Below, one piece after another: positions 9,071 through 17,302 of a stretch of 52,231 bases of DNA. The DNA comes from Allobosea sp. TND4EK4 (lineage in GTDB: Bacteria; Pseudomonadota; Alphaproteobacteria; Rhizobiales; Beijerinckiaceae). The translations under genes were made by a program, and so were the position numbers. Position 1 is the stretch's first letter. Every line of letters starts with the position of its first letter. Below the pieces are notes generated by a model that worked only from the letters and a program-made list of their open reading frames with translations, made no database searches and was not told where the DNA came from. The stretch spans positions 1 to 52,231 of the forward strand of contig NZ_FTMO01000022.1 of the NCBI RefSeq assembly GCF_900156025.1, written 5' to 3'.

Positions 9071-9867
9071 GCCCGCGCCTCCACCATCGTCTCAAACATG
9101 CCCGGCTCGCCCAGATAAGAGCGCTGTACTTCGGCATTGGAAGAGATGTCATCCGGCGTCCCCTCAGCGATGACAGAGCCAAAGCTGAGAACGGTTATAT
9201 GCTCAGACAGATCCATAACGACCTTCATGTCATGCTCGATCATGACGATAGTCACGCCCATGACTCGATTAACGTAGAGGATATACTTTGCCATATCCTC
9301 CTTTTCGGTCAGCGTCATGCCCGCCATCGGCTCGTCAAGCAGCAGCAACCGGGGCTTCATTGCCAGAGCGCGTGCAAGCTCGATCTTTTTTTGTTGGCCA
9401 TAAGCAAGAGTGCCTGCGGGCCGGTGCCGAAGCGGCTGTAGCTCCAAAATGTCGATGATCTCCTCGACCTCGGCGCGAGCTTCGATTTCGCGTCGACGGC
9501 TCGGCCCCCAGAACACGCCATCGAGAAACACATTCGGTTTGAAACGACGATGGCGCCCCACCAGAATGTTATCGATGACATCAAGATGCTTGAAGAGCGC
9601 TAGATTCTGGAATGTCCTCGAAATCCCGTGAGACGCACGCATCGCCGGAGACTTATGGGTCAGATCGTGACCGTCGAAACTGATGCTTCCCTCGCGGGGT
9701 CGATAGCGCCCGCTGATGCAATTGAGCAGACTGGTCTTGCCGGCGCCGTTGGGTCCAATGATGGAAACAAGAGCGCCGGCCGATACTGTGATCGACGCAT
9801 TGCGGAGAGCCTTGACCCCGCCGAACGACAGAACAAGGTTCCGGACATCAAGCAACGTCGTGGCCAT
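9067..9867 (-). CDS. livG: Liv-type ABC importer ATPase (first ATP-binding subunit)
   Basis: Cytoplasmic ATPase of the importer, 266 residues. Walker A is IIGPNGAGKTSLLN, the LivG-type signature is LAYGQQKKIELARALA, Walker B is LLLLDEPMAGM, and the switch His is in VMIEHDMKVVMDL. The insertion between Walker A and the signature, with an RTFQNLALFKHLDVIDN segment, is typical of LivG. The gene begins one base after the SDR stop codon and its stop overlaps the GTG start of the acyl-CoA synthetase, so it sits at the junction between enzyme and transporter genes of one transcript. Confidence 0.92.
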   Translation of the reverse strand: MATTLLDVRNLVLSFGGVKALRNASITVSAGALVSIIGPNGAGKTSLLNCISGRYRPREGSISFDGHDLTHKSPAMRASHGISRTFQNLALFKHLDVIDNILVGRHRRFKPNVFLDGVFWGPSRRREIEARAEVEEIIDILELQPLRHRPAGTLAYGQQKKIELARALAMKPRLLLLDEPMAGMTLTEKEDMAKYILYVNRVMGVTIVMIEHDMKVVMDLSEHITVLSFGSVIAEGTPDDISSNAEVQRSYLGEPGMFETMVEARA

Positions 9868-9868
9868 G

Positions 9869-10735
9869 TCAGACTACCCGGGCTTTTTTGAAATATTCCG
9901 GCTCGCCGGCGGGCCAGACATCGCCCCACATCTGCTGCCCGCCATCCACCGTGATGACCTCGCCATTGAGAAAGGCGCCTGTTGGGCCAGCCAGATAGGC
10001 TACAGCGCCCGCGATGTCCCATGGTGACCCGCAACGCAACATGGGGTTGGAGGCAGCGAACCGCGCGGAGGCCTCGGGCGGGTAGACACGAAACCCGGTG
10101 CTCTCGATCATACCCGGAGCAACACAGTTGACCCGGATTCCATGGGGGCTCCATTCAACCGCCACCGACTTCGACAGATAGATCACACCCGCACGCGCCG
10201 CGCAGGTGTGCGCGACTTGCGGCATGCCGCGCCATATGTCGGCGACGATATTGACAATCGTCCCTGGGCGACCTTGCGCAACCCAACGCTGCGCAGCGCT
10301 TTGCATCATGTACCAGGTGCCGTTGAGATTTGTGTCCACAACAGCGTTCCATCCCTTCTTCGAGATGTTCAAAGCGTCCTGAGGAAACTGGCCGCCAGCA
10401 TTGTTGACGAGAATATCAAGCCCCTGCCCGCCGCTGGCTGTATCGATCAGTCGATCCACCGCTTCCGGATCCCGAATGCTCATCGGCACCGCGGTAACGT
10501 CCGCCCCGAGACCGGTGAGAAAGTCGCTCGCATTCGTCAGCTTCGCCGGATCACGGCCACAGATAACCAGCGACGCGCCGAGGCGGGCGAACAAGGTGGC
10601 GATTGCCAACCCGATGCCGCTTCCGGCTCCCGAGACCAGAGCCACCTTGCCCTTGAAAAGCTCCGGGGCAAACGCGATCGGCAGCGATGCCAGCTCCTCG
10701 GGTGCAGGCCCGAAGGATGAGGGATTGTCAGCCAT
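9869..10735 (-). CDS. SDR oxidoreductase resembling peroxisomal trans-2-enoyl-CoA reductase
   Basis: Short-chain dehydrogenase/reductase with a Rossmann fold. The cofactor loop is SGAGSGIGLAIA, the NNAG motif is intact, and VDTNLNGTWYMMQSAA carries the conserved Asn. The usual catalytic YxxxK is not present: the aligned stretch reads TCAARAGVIYLSKS, i.e. Tyr replaced by Thr and Lys by Arg. This HSGAARAG-like pattern is what I recall from the PECR / dienoyl-CoA reductase branch, so reduction or oxidation of a CoA thioester is likely. The C-terminal GEVITVDGGQQMWGD is also typical of that branch. A GTG at 10747 overlaps the acyl-CoA dehydrogenase stop as GTGA, but the ATG at 10735 has AAGGTGG in front and is preferred. 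Role: possibly NADPH-dependent removal of double bonds in an unsaturated branched acyl-CoA (inference). Confidence 0.85.
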   Translation of the reverse strand: MADNPSSFGPAPEELASLPIAFAPELFKGKVALVSGAGSGIGLAIATLFARLGASLVICGRDPAKLTNASDFLTGLGADVTAVPMSIRDPEAVDRLIDTASGGQGLDILVNNAGGQFPQDALNISKKGWNAVVDTNLNGTWYMMQSAAQRWVAQGRPGTIVNIVADIWRGMPQVAHTCAARAGVIYLSKSVAVEWSPHGIRVNCVAPGMIESTGFRVYPPEASARFAASNPMLRCGSPWDIAGAVAYLAGPTGAFLNGEVITVDGGQQMWGDVWPAGEPEYFKKARVV

Positions 10736-10743
10736 GTCCACCT

Positions 10744-11889
10744 TCACTCGTAGCGCTTGGCCACTTCTTCGAGCATCACCTCGGTGGCACCGCCGCCGAT
10801 GGACAGGATACGCGCGTCTCGAACCATGCGTTCGATGTCGCTTTCGCGAATATAGCCAAAGCCGCCATGGAATTGCTGGCAGGCGTAGGTGACTTCATTG
10901 ACGAGTTCGCCTGCCAGGGCCTTGACCATCGACACTTCACTGACGCACGGGATCTCGCGCTCCATGAGCCAAGCAGCGTGGTAGACCAGCTGACGCAACG
11001 CTTGGACACGTGCATCCATCATGGACAGCCGATTACGCACGACCTGCTTGTCCCACAGCGTGCCGCCAAAAGCTTTGCGGTCCTTGACGTAGCGACGGGT
11101 CAACTCAAGCGCACGCGCGCATTCGCCAGCAGCGATCGCTCCGATAACCAGTCGCTCGTTCTGGAAATTGCTCATCACCGCATAGAAGCCGCGGTTTTCC
11201 TCTCCGAGCAGCGCTTCCGCCGGAAGTTGGCAATCAGTGAAAACCAGTTCAGCGGTGTCCGAACAATGCCAACCAAACTTTTCGAGAGGCCGCGCCACCT
11301 CAAAGCCCGGCGTGCCCTTTTCGACGATGAACATCGATATCCCTCGCGACCCCTTTGCTTCCGGGTCCGTTCGGGCGGCAACAAAAAAGAGGTCGCCATG
11401 AACACCATTGGTGATGAACATCTTGCTGCCATTGAGCACCCAGCCATCGCCGTTCCGGCGGGCATTGGTGCGCAGAGCCGCCACATCTGACCCGGCGTCC
11501 GACTCGGTCACCCCGACGGCAGTGATCGTCTCGCCAGAGATGATCTTCGGCATGTACTTGTCGAGCTGAGCCGGATTGCCAAAATGCGCGATGTGAGGCG
11601 AGGCCATATCCGTATGGACAAGAACCGTCGCACTGAAGCCGCCAAAGCCAGATTTACCAAGCTCTTCCGCAAGAATGACCGTGGAAAGTTGGCTGAGCTC
11701 GGAGCCACCATAGCAGCTGGGGTAGCGAATGCCGAACAGTCCGAGTTCGCCCATCTTACGCAGAACATCGCGAGGAACGAACCCCGCCGCTTCCCAGGCG
11801 CGCCCATTCGGCCTGACTTCGTTCTCCACAAACCGTGCGATTTGCTCGCGTAGCGCGTGGTGCTCTTCAGTAAAATAGATGCTGTCCAC
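10744..11889 (-). CDS. Acyl-CoA dehydrogenase (short branch)
   Basis: FAD-dependent acyl-CoA dehydrogenase of 381 residues, the normal size for the medium/branched-chain group that includes isovaleryl-CoA and citronellyl-CoA dehydrogenases. It shows VGVTESDAGSDVAALRTNARRNG (FAD/substrate loop, shown here in part as TESDAGSD), the NGSKMFITNG strand, ERLVIGAIAAGECARAL, FHGGFGYIRESDIERM and RDARILSIGGGATEVM at the C-terminus. It starts at GTG 11889 with GAGG eight bases upstream, and ends overlapping the SDR gene. In a leucine/isovalerate-type or acyclic-terpenoid pathway this enzyme would make the 3-methyl-2-enoyl-CoA that the carboxylase encoded upstream uses. That assignment is by context; the sequence shows only a generic acyl-CoA dehydrogenase. 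Confidence 0.88.
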   Translation of the reverse strand: MDSIYFTEEHHALREQIARFVENEVRPNGRAWEAAGFVPRDVLRKMGELGLFGIRYPSCYGGSELSQLSTVILAEELGKSGFGGFSATVLVHTDMASPHIAHFGNPAQLDKYMPKIISGETITAVGVTESDAGSDVAALRTNARRNGDGWVLNGSKMFITNGVHGDLFFVAARTDPEAKGSRGISMFIVEKGTPGFEVARPLEKFGWHCSDTAELVFTDCQLPAEALLGEENRGFYAVMSNFQNERLVIGAIAAGECARALELTRRYVKDRKAFGGTLWDKQVVRNRLSMMDARVQALRQLVYHAAWLMEREIPCVSEVSMVKALAGELVNEVTYACQQFHGGFGYIRESDIERMVRDARILSIGGGATEVMLEEVAKRYE

Positions 11890-11909
11890 TGACGTTTCCT
11901 CGATTTATC

Positions 11910-12809
11910 TTATTGATATGCAGCTAGAAGTGCCTGGCCTGACTTGCTGTTATTGAGTAATCCAAGTTCGTCGCACAATGACTGTCCCGCTATGGCCATC
12001 CGCTGCGCATCGATACCCGTGTCGATTCCATGAGCAGCCAACAGGACCAGCACATCTTCGCTGGCGACATTACCCGTCGCTCCCGGTGCGAACATGCAGC
12101 CGCCGAGCCCTGCCGTAGCGGCGTCGACCGCGCGGATGCCCGCGAGCAATGCGACATCCAGGTTTGCGATCGCTTGCCCATGGGTGTCATGAAAGTGGCA
12201 TCCCAACCGGTCGGCCGGGACACGAGCCAGAACGCGGTTCAGGAGCTCGCGCGTTTTCGGCGGCGTTCCGTGACCGTTCGTGTCCGCGAGATAGACGTCG
12301 TCGACTCCGAGCTGGAGCAGCGTGTCACACAACTCCGCCACAACTTCGAAATCAGTTGGTCCTTCGTACGGGCAGGCGAAGCAGCAGGATACATAACCGC
12401 TGATGCGCGTCTTGCCGTCGCGGCGCATCCGTTCAATCTCGACGATGCGAGCGAGCGCGCCAGCCCTGTCGCAACGCTGGTTGCGCTCAAGAAACGTATC
12501 GGACGCCGCAATGACGACGCCGCCCCAATCGAGATCGGCTTCCAGAAGTCGATCCATCCCGCGGCTATCCAGCACCACTCCGCCATATTGGACGCCCGCG
12601 GCACGCGGCAACTGCCCGCACAACTCGTCGGCATCGGCCATTGTTGGAACCAATTTCGGATTCACGAAACTGGCCACCTCGAGCCGCGTGCATCCGGCAG
12701 CGATCAGAGCTCGAACCAGTTCGATCTTGCGCTGCGTCGGCACGACGGTTTTGAGGGCTTGCAGGCCGTCGCGCACCACGACATCGGTCAGTATGGCGGT
12801 TTCAGGCAC
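11910..12809 (-). CDS. Hydroxymethylglutaryl-CoA lyase
   Basis: TIM-barrel lyase of the HMGL-like family that splits 3-hydroxy-3-methylglutaryl-CoA into acetyl-CoA and acetoacetate. The catalytic N-terminal motif VRDGLQALK, the metal-binding HFHDTHGQAIAN (usually HxHDT), and the signature GLGGCMFAPGATGNVASED, which holds the catalytic Cys, are all present. The length of 299 residues is normal. It starts at GTG 12809 behind GAGGGG. It directly follows the carboxylase alpha gene (11 bases) and precedes the acyl-CoA dehydrogenase gene. The family also contains lyases for longer 3-hydroxy-3-methylglutaryl-type substrates, so the enzyme may act on a homologue; the acetoacetyl-CoA synthetase at 24023-25975 would consume the acetoacetate. 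Confidence 0.92.
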   Translation of the reverse strand: MPETAILTDVVVRDGLQALKTVVPTQRKIELVRALIAAGCTRLEVASFVNPKLVPTMADADELCGQLPRAAGVQYGGVVLDSRGMDRLLEADLDWGGVVIAASDTFLERNQRCDRAGALARIVEIERMRRDGKTRISGYVSCCFACPYEGPTDFEVVAELCDTLLQLGVDDVYLADTNGHGTPPKTRELLNRVLARVPADRLGCHFHDTHGQAIANLDVALLAGIRAVDAATAGLGGCMFAPGATGNVASEDVLVLLAAHGIDTGIDAQRMAIAGQSLCDELGLLNNSKSGQALLAAYQ

Positions 12810-12820
12810 GGCTCTGCCCC

Positions 12821-14848
12821 TCAGGCGTTACTGGCGAAGCTGACGAGGAGACGACCCATCTCCACGGTATCACCGGGCCGACAGGTCACCTCGCCGATCG
12901 TCCCAGGGCCTATGGCCACGAGACGATGCACCATTTTCATGGCCTCGAGGACGACGACAACGTCACCTGTTTCAACCCTGTCACCGGCCGTCACCGGCAC
13001 CTCGATGACGAGGCCAGGGATCGGTGCGACAATGTCCAAACCGGCCCTGCCTTCCGGGCCGCCCGTAGCCGCCTGGGTCGGTGCTTCCACGGCCCGCAGC
13101 ATGCGTTGTGCAACACCGCTGCGAATTTCATATTTGGCGCCAAACTGGTCGACATCGACCGAGTATGCCCGGTCGCCGGCACGTAACAGAATTCGTCCAC
13201 CGTCGCGGCGCGCGTCGAACATCTCGTCTTCGCCTGCACCCTCGACCCGGTATTTGCCCTTCCGCCCATGCACTACGACGCGGTGGCTCTCGCCGGTGTC
13301 GTCCACGATGTTCGTGACCAGATGGGACGAACTTCCCGCCCGCTCCAGCAGACGCCACCCAGCGAGAGACCCCCATGGGTCATCGCCGTGCCGAGCCTTG
13401 AGCGCATCCTCGGCCGCAAAGGTTCCCGCCACGGCAGCCGCCACGAGCGCATTCTGCAGTTCCTCGGCAGGAACGACATCTTCCCAAGGTCGGAAGGAAT
13501 CGAGAAAGCGCGTCGTTACTGTACTGGAGCGGAACTCGGCTGTTTTCAGGATGGCCTGCAGATAGGCCTTGTTTGTTTCGAGACCATGCAACTCGAACCC
13601 GTCCAGGGCCTTGAGCAGGCCGTTGCGGGCCCGTTCCCGATCTTCTCCCCAGACTAGGAGTTTCGAGATCATCGAGTCGTAATAGGGCGTTACGCTGCTG
13701 CCGGCGGCGACGCCGGTGTCCATGCGGAAGCGCTGGCCATGCCCCATCTCGGCAACTGCAGTCAGCCGCTCGATGCGACCTATGGACGGCATGAAATCGC
13801 GTTCGGGCTGCTCGGCATTGAGTCGCGCTTCAATGGCATGGCCATTGACGCGAATATCGATCTGCGCGAACGGCAGCACGCCCCCCTCGGCCACGCCCAC
13901 CTGCAGAGCCACGAGATCCAGCCCGGTCACCATCTCGGTGACCGGATGCTCGACCTGGATGCGCGTGTTCATTTCCAGAAAGTAAGCTTCTCCAGACGAG
14001 GCGTCGTAGAGAAACTCGACCGTTCCGAGCGAACTGTAGCCAATCGCCTTGGCCAGACGCACCGAGCTGTCAAACAACTGATGGCGCAGCTCTTCGGAGA
14101 GATTTGGAGCAGGAGCCTCCTCCACGACCTTCTGATGTCGACGCTGCAGCGAACACTCGCGATCGAACAAATGGACTACGTTGCCATGGCTATCGCCGAG
14201 AACTTGAACCTCGATGTGCCGGCCGAAGGGAACGAAACGCTCCAAAACAACTCGCGCGTCACCGAATGCCGTCGAAGCCTCGCGGCGCACCAGATCAAGC
14301 GCGACGGAAAAGCCGCTCGCATCGTCGACGATACGAATTCCCTTGCCGCCGCCGCCGCCGCTCGCCTTGATCAGCAGAGGAAATCCGACGTCCGCGGCCG
14401 CTGCCGTCAGCGTCTCGTCGCTCTGGTCTTCCCCATCATAGCCGGGAACAGTGGCAACGCCGTGCTCCTTAGCAATCCGGCGCGCCTGGAGCTTTGAACC
14501 CATCGCCACGATGGCGTCGGGACTCGGGCCAATGAAGATCAGGCCTGCATCTGCGCAGGCCTGCGCGAGCACGGGATTCTCTGACAGGAAGCCGTAACCC
14601 GGATGGATCGCGTCCGCCCCTGTTTCGAGGGCAGCGGCAATCAATTTTTCGGGCAACAGATAGCTGCGGCTCGCTTCGGCAGGGCCGATGCCCACGGCCT
14701 CGTCGCAGGCACGCACATGCAGCGCGTCGCGGTCCGCCTCTGAATAGACCGCCACCGAGCCGATTCCCAGGCTCCGGCAGGTTGCAGCAATACGGCAGGC
14801 GATTTCGCCGCGATTGGCGATCAGGATCTTGTTTATCACGCGCGCCAT
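12821..14848 (-). CDS. Biotin-dependent acyl-CoA carboxylase alpha subunit (methylcrotonyl/geranyl-CoA carboxylase type)
   Basis: Biotin carboxylase plus biotin carrier in one chain of about 675 residues. It begins MARVINKILIANRGEIACRI; the ATP-grasp glycine loop is KASGGGGGKGIRIV, followed by RECSLQRRHQKVVEEAPAP and EMNTRIQVEHPVTEM. The C-terminal carrier domain has EAMKM with the biotinylated Lys at about residue 638. The frame is open to 14908, but the family starts at the ATG at 14848, which overlaps the crotonase gene by 13 bases. With the beta subunit at 15628-17223 and the crotonase between them, this is the gene order of leucine (liu) and acyclic terpene (atu) clusters. HMG-CoA lyase next door favours 3-methylcrotonyl-CoA; geranyl-CoA remains possible. 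It differs clearly from the propionyl-CoA carboxylase alpha chain at 32257-34257. Confidence 0.9.
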   Translation of the reverse strand: MARVINKILIANRGEIACRIAATCRSLGIGSVAVYSEADRDALHVRACDEAVGIGPAEASRSYLLPEKLIAAALETGADAIHPGYGFLSENPVLAQACADAGLIFIGPSPDAIVAMGSKLQARRIAKEHGVATVPGYDGEDQSDETLTAAAADVGFPLLIKASGGGGGKGIRIVDDASGFSVALDLVRREASTAFGDARVVLERFVPFGRHIEVQVLGDSHGNVVHLFDRECSLQRRHQKVVEEAPAPNLSEELRHQLFDSSVRLAKAIGYSSLGTVEFLYDASSGEAYFLEMNTRIQVEHPVTEMVTGLDLVALQVGVAEGGVLPFAQIDIRVNGHAIEARLNAEQPERDFMPSIGRIERLTAVAEMGHGQRFRMDTGVAAGSSVTPYYDSMISKLLVWGEDRERARNGLLKALDGFELHGLETNKAYLQAILKTAEFRSSTVTTRFLDSFRPWEDVVPAEELQNALVAAAVAGTFAAEDALKARHGDDPWGSLAGWRLLERAGSSSHLVTNIVDDTGESHRVVVHGRKGKYRVEGAGEDEMFDARRDGGRILLRAGDRAYSVDVDQFGAKYEIRSGVAQRMLRAVEAPTQAATGGPEGRAGLDIVAPIPGLVIEVPVTAGDRVETGDVVVVLEAMKMVHRLVAIGPGTIGEVTCRPGDTVEMGRLLVSFASNA

Positions 14849-15618
14849 GAAGGAACCGTCTTGCCGAGGAATGATTTGATGCCTTCGCGACCGCATTCTG
14901 TTTCCCACGCATCGGCGAGCCGATCGGCGGTGTAGAGAATGTTGTCCTGCTCGCTGTGCCCATCAACATAGGCGATCAGCGACTTGGTGATGCTGATCGC
15001 CTCTGGAGCGGCCTCGAGAAAGGTCGCGACTTCGCGTTCGACAGCGTCCTCCAATTGTTCGTCGGCGACGACCTCGTGAACGATACCCAGCTTCTGGGCG
15101 TCCATGGCGGAGAACCGCCGCCCCGACAGGGCGTATCTGCGCGCCTGGCTGGCGCCCATGCGACGGACGACATAAGGGCCGATGTTTGCCGGCACCAAAC
15201 CGAGCCTGACCTCACTCAGCGCGAACGAGGCGCTTTGCGCGGCGACTACGGCGTCTGCCGTGCAGGCGAGGCCGACACCGCCTCCGAACGCAGCACCGTT
15301 GACCCGTGCGACCACCGGCTTCCCAACGGTATCGGCGGCGTACAGCATGTCCGCGACGGCGCGGCTACCGAGCACGCGCTCACTGCGGCTGGAATTGTTG
15401 ATCGCCTGCATCCAGGCAAGGTCGCCGCCGGCGCAGAAGGCCTTCCCGGTGCCGGTCAGCACGATCACCCTTACATTCAGGTCGCGACCGCAGTCGTGAA
15501 ACGCATCCTTCAGGTCGCGCAGGAGGGCATCGTTCAGCGCATTTGCGGCTTCGGGGCGGTTGAGCGTGATGCGGGCCACACCCCGTCGATCGGTCTCTAC
15601 GATCAAAGTCTCGTACAT
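14836..15618 (-). CDS. Enoyl-CoA hydratase, 3-methylglutaconyl-CoA hydratase type
   Basis: Crotonase-fold enzyme of 260 residues. The oxyanion-hole motifs are GKAFCAGGDLAWMQ and VNGAAFGGGVGLACTADAVVA; the catalytic segment SEVRLGLVPANIGPYVVRRMG matches the LiuC/AUH pattern (GLIPATISPYV in relatives). The expected reaction is hydration of 3-methylglutaconyl-CoA to HMG-CoA, or of the isohexenyl homologue in terpenoid degradation. It is sandwiched between the two carboxylase subunit genes, 9 bases after the beta gene and overlapping the alpha gene by 13 bases, an order conserved in liu/atu operons. Start ATG at 15618. Confidence in the fold is high; the exact substrate rests on context. Confidence 0.9.
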   Translation of the reverse strand: MYETLIVETDRRGVARITLNRPEAANALNDALLRDLKDAFHDCGRDLNVRVIVLTGTGKAFCAGGDLAWMQAINNSSRSERVLGSRAVADMLYAADTVGKPVVARVNGAAFGGGVGLACTADAVVAAQSASFALSEVRLGLVPANIGPYVVRRMGASQARRYALSGRRFSAMDAQKLGIVHEVVADEQLEDAVEREVATFLEAAPEAISITKSLIAYVDGHSEQDNILYTADRLADAWETECGREGIKSFLGKTVPSWRA

Positions 15619-15627
15619 TACTGCACC

Positions 15628-17223
15628 CTACATACGGAAAACGCGAAAGCGCGCCGGCGCCCGTGGCACGCGATCGGCAAGGCTCAAACACAATCCGAGC
15701 ACGTCTCGTGTCTGCCCTGGTTCGATGATGCCATCATCCCAAAGGCGCGAGGTGGCGTAGAATGGGTCGCTCTGGGTTTCGTATTGCTGGCGCACGCCCA
15801 GCTTGAGCTCCTCAAGCTCTTCCTCGGTCCCCCCCTTGAGGCCGCTGCGGCGGATATCGACCAGCACGGTCTCCGCCGTTTCCGAGCTCATCGTCGCGAT
15901 CTTCGAGTTTGGCCAGGCGAACAGGAAACGCGGCTCAAATCCGCGCCCGCACATGCCGTAGTTTCCAGCGCCAAAAGAGGCTCCGATCAGCACGGTGTAT
16001 TTCGGCACGGTTGCGCAAGCGACGGCGGCAACCATCTTGGCACCATCCTTGGCGATGCCGGCCTCTTCGGCTTGCTGGCCGACCATGTAGCCAGTCGTGT
16101 TCTGCAAGAAGAGCAGCGGCGTGCCACGCTGGTTGCACAGCTCGATGAAATGTGTGGCCTTCAACGCGGATTCGGAAAACAGGATGCCGTTATTGGCAAC
16201 GATCCCAATCGGATAACCATGGATAAAGGCGAAGCCGGTGACGATCGTCGTGCCGTAGGCGGGCTTGAACTCCTGGAAGTCGCTGCCATCGACAAGGCGC
16301 GCGATCACCTCGCGAACGTCATAGCCAACCTTGTAATCGGTCGGGACAATGCCGGACAACTCTTCCGGATCATACAAGGGCGCGCTCACAGGCCGACGGT
16401 CGAACGTATTCTGCCTGGGCCAATTCAGGCTCTCAAAAATGGACCGAACCGCGCTATAGGCCTGCTCCTCGGTGTCCACCATCAGATCGGAGACGCCGGA
16501 CTTGTAGGTATGGAGCTCCGCGCCTCCCAGGGTTTCAGCGTCGACGATTTCCTTGAGGGCAGCCTTTACGATGGGCGGGCCACCGAGGAAAATCCGTCCA
16601 ATCCCCCTTACGATAATCACCTCGTCGGATAGGGCCGGCACGTATGCGCCCCCTGCCGTACAGCCGCCAAGAACAACCGAAATCTGCGGCAAACCAGCCG
16701 TCGACATCTGACACTGGTTGAAGAAGGACTTCCCGAAATGGTCCTTGCCGGGGAACGAGCGGTCCTGCGTTGGCAGGAAAGCGCCGCCTGAATCAACCAG
16801 GTACAGACAAGGGAGGCGATTTTCCTCGGCAATCCGCTGAGCCCGAATATGCTTTTCCACGCTTTGAGGGAACAGCGTGCCACCCTTTACGGTGGCGTCA
16901 TTGGCGATAATCATGACATGGATGCCATGAATCATGCCGATGCCGGTCACAATTCCCGCGCCGGGAGACTGATCGTCATACTGTCCGAACGCCGCGAGGG
17001 TCGATAGTTCGAGAAACGGCGAGCAGGGATCGACGACGCAGTTGATGCGATCGCGAACCAGCATCTTGCCCCGATCCAGATGGCGACGAATCTCCCGCTC
17101 ACGATTACCCGACACCACCCAGGACTGACGCTCCCGCAGCAACTCGGCCAATGCCGTATTGTCGGCGTGGTTGCGTTGAAAATCGGCGCTGGCTCGGTCG
17201 ATCCGCGTCTTCAATTTGGGCAT
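15628..17223 (-). CDS. Acyl-CoA carboxylase beta subunit (carboxyltransferase)
   Basis: Carboxyltransferase subunit, 531 residues, of the methylcrotonyl/geranyl-CoA carboxylase kind. It contains the crotonase-like N half with RERQSWVVSGNREREIRRHLDRG-type start (shown in part), VVLGGCTAGGAYVPALSDE, FLGGPPIVKAAL and GGAELHTYKSGVSD, and the C half with PAYGTTIVTGFAFIHG, GIVANNGILFSESALKATHF and GASFGAGNYGMCGRGFEPRF. The last of these is characteristic of MCC/GCC and differs from the propionyl-CoA carboxylase beta chain (FGGAYDVM) at 34533-36062. MCC and GCC beta chains are said to differ at a pocket residue, which I cannot place without an alignment. First enzyme gene after the binding-protein gene, with a stem-loop in the 79-base gap. 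Confidence 0.9.
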   Translation of the reverse strand: MPKLKTRIDRASADFQRNHADNTALAELLRERQSWVVSGNREREIRRHLDRGKMLVRDRINCVVDPCSPFLELSTLAAFGQYDDQSPGAGIVTGIGMIHGIHVMIIANDATVKGGTLFPQSVEKHIRAQRIAEENRLPCLYLVDSGGAFLPTQDRSFPGKDHFGKSFFNQCQMSTAGLPQISVVLGGCTAGGAYVPALSDEVIIVRGIGRIFLGGPPIVKAALKEIVDAETLGGAELHTYKSGVSDLMVDTEEQAYSAVRSIFESLNWPRQNTFDRRPVSAPLYDPEELSGIVPTDYKVGYDVREVIARLVDGSDFQEFKPAYGTTIVTGFAFIHGYPIGIVANNGILFSESALKATHFIELCNQRGTPLLFLQNTTGYMVGQQAEEAGIAKDGAKMVAAVACATVPKYTVLIGASFGAGNYGMCGRGFEPRFLFAWPNSKIATMSSETAETVLVDIRRSGLKGGTEEELEELKLGVRQQYETQSDPFYATSRLWDDGIIEPGQTRDVLGLCLSLADRVPRAPARFRVFRM

Positions 17224-17254
17224 GATACCGGTCTGATCGTGAGGGTGAGGGACC

Positions 17255-17282
17255 GCGAGTGGCGCGGCAACGGGCCACTCGC
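17255..17282 (-). other. Intercistronic stem-loop after the binding-protein gene
   Basis: A perfect 9-bp inverted repeat (GCGAGTGGC / GCCACTCGC) with a 10-base loop lies between the substrate-binding-protein gene and the carboxylase beta gene. It has no T run, so it is more likely a transcript-stabilising or processing hairpin that keeps the binding protein mRNA in excess over the rest of the operon, as is common behind such genes (inference). Confidence 0.45.
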
Positions 17283-17302
17283 CTAAGAAATCGGCCAGGA
17301 GC

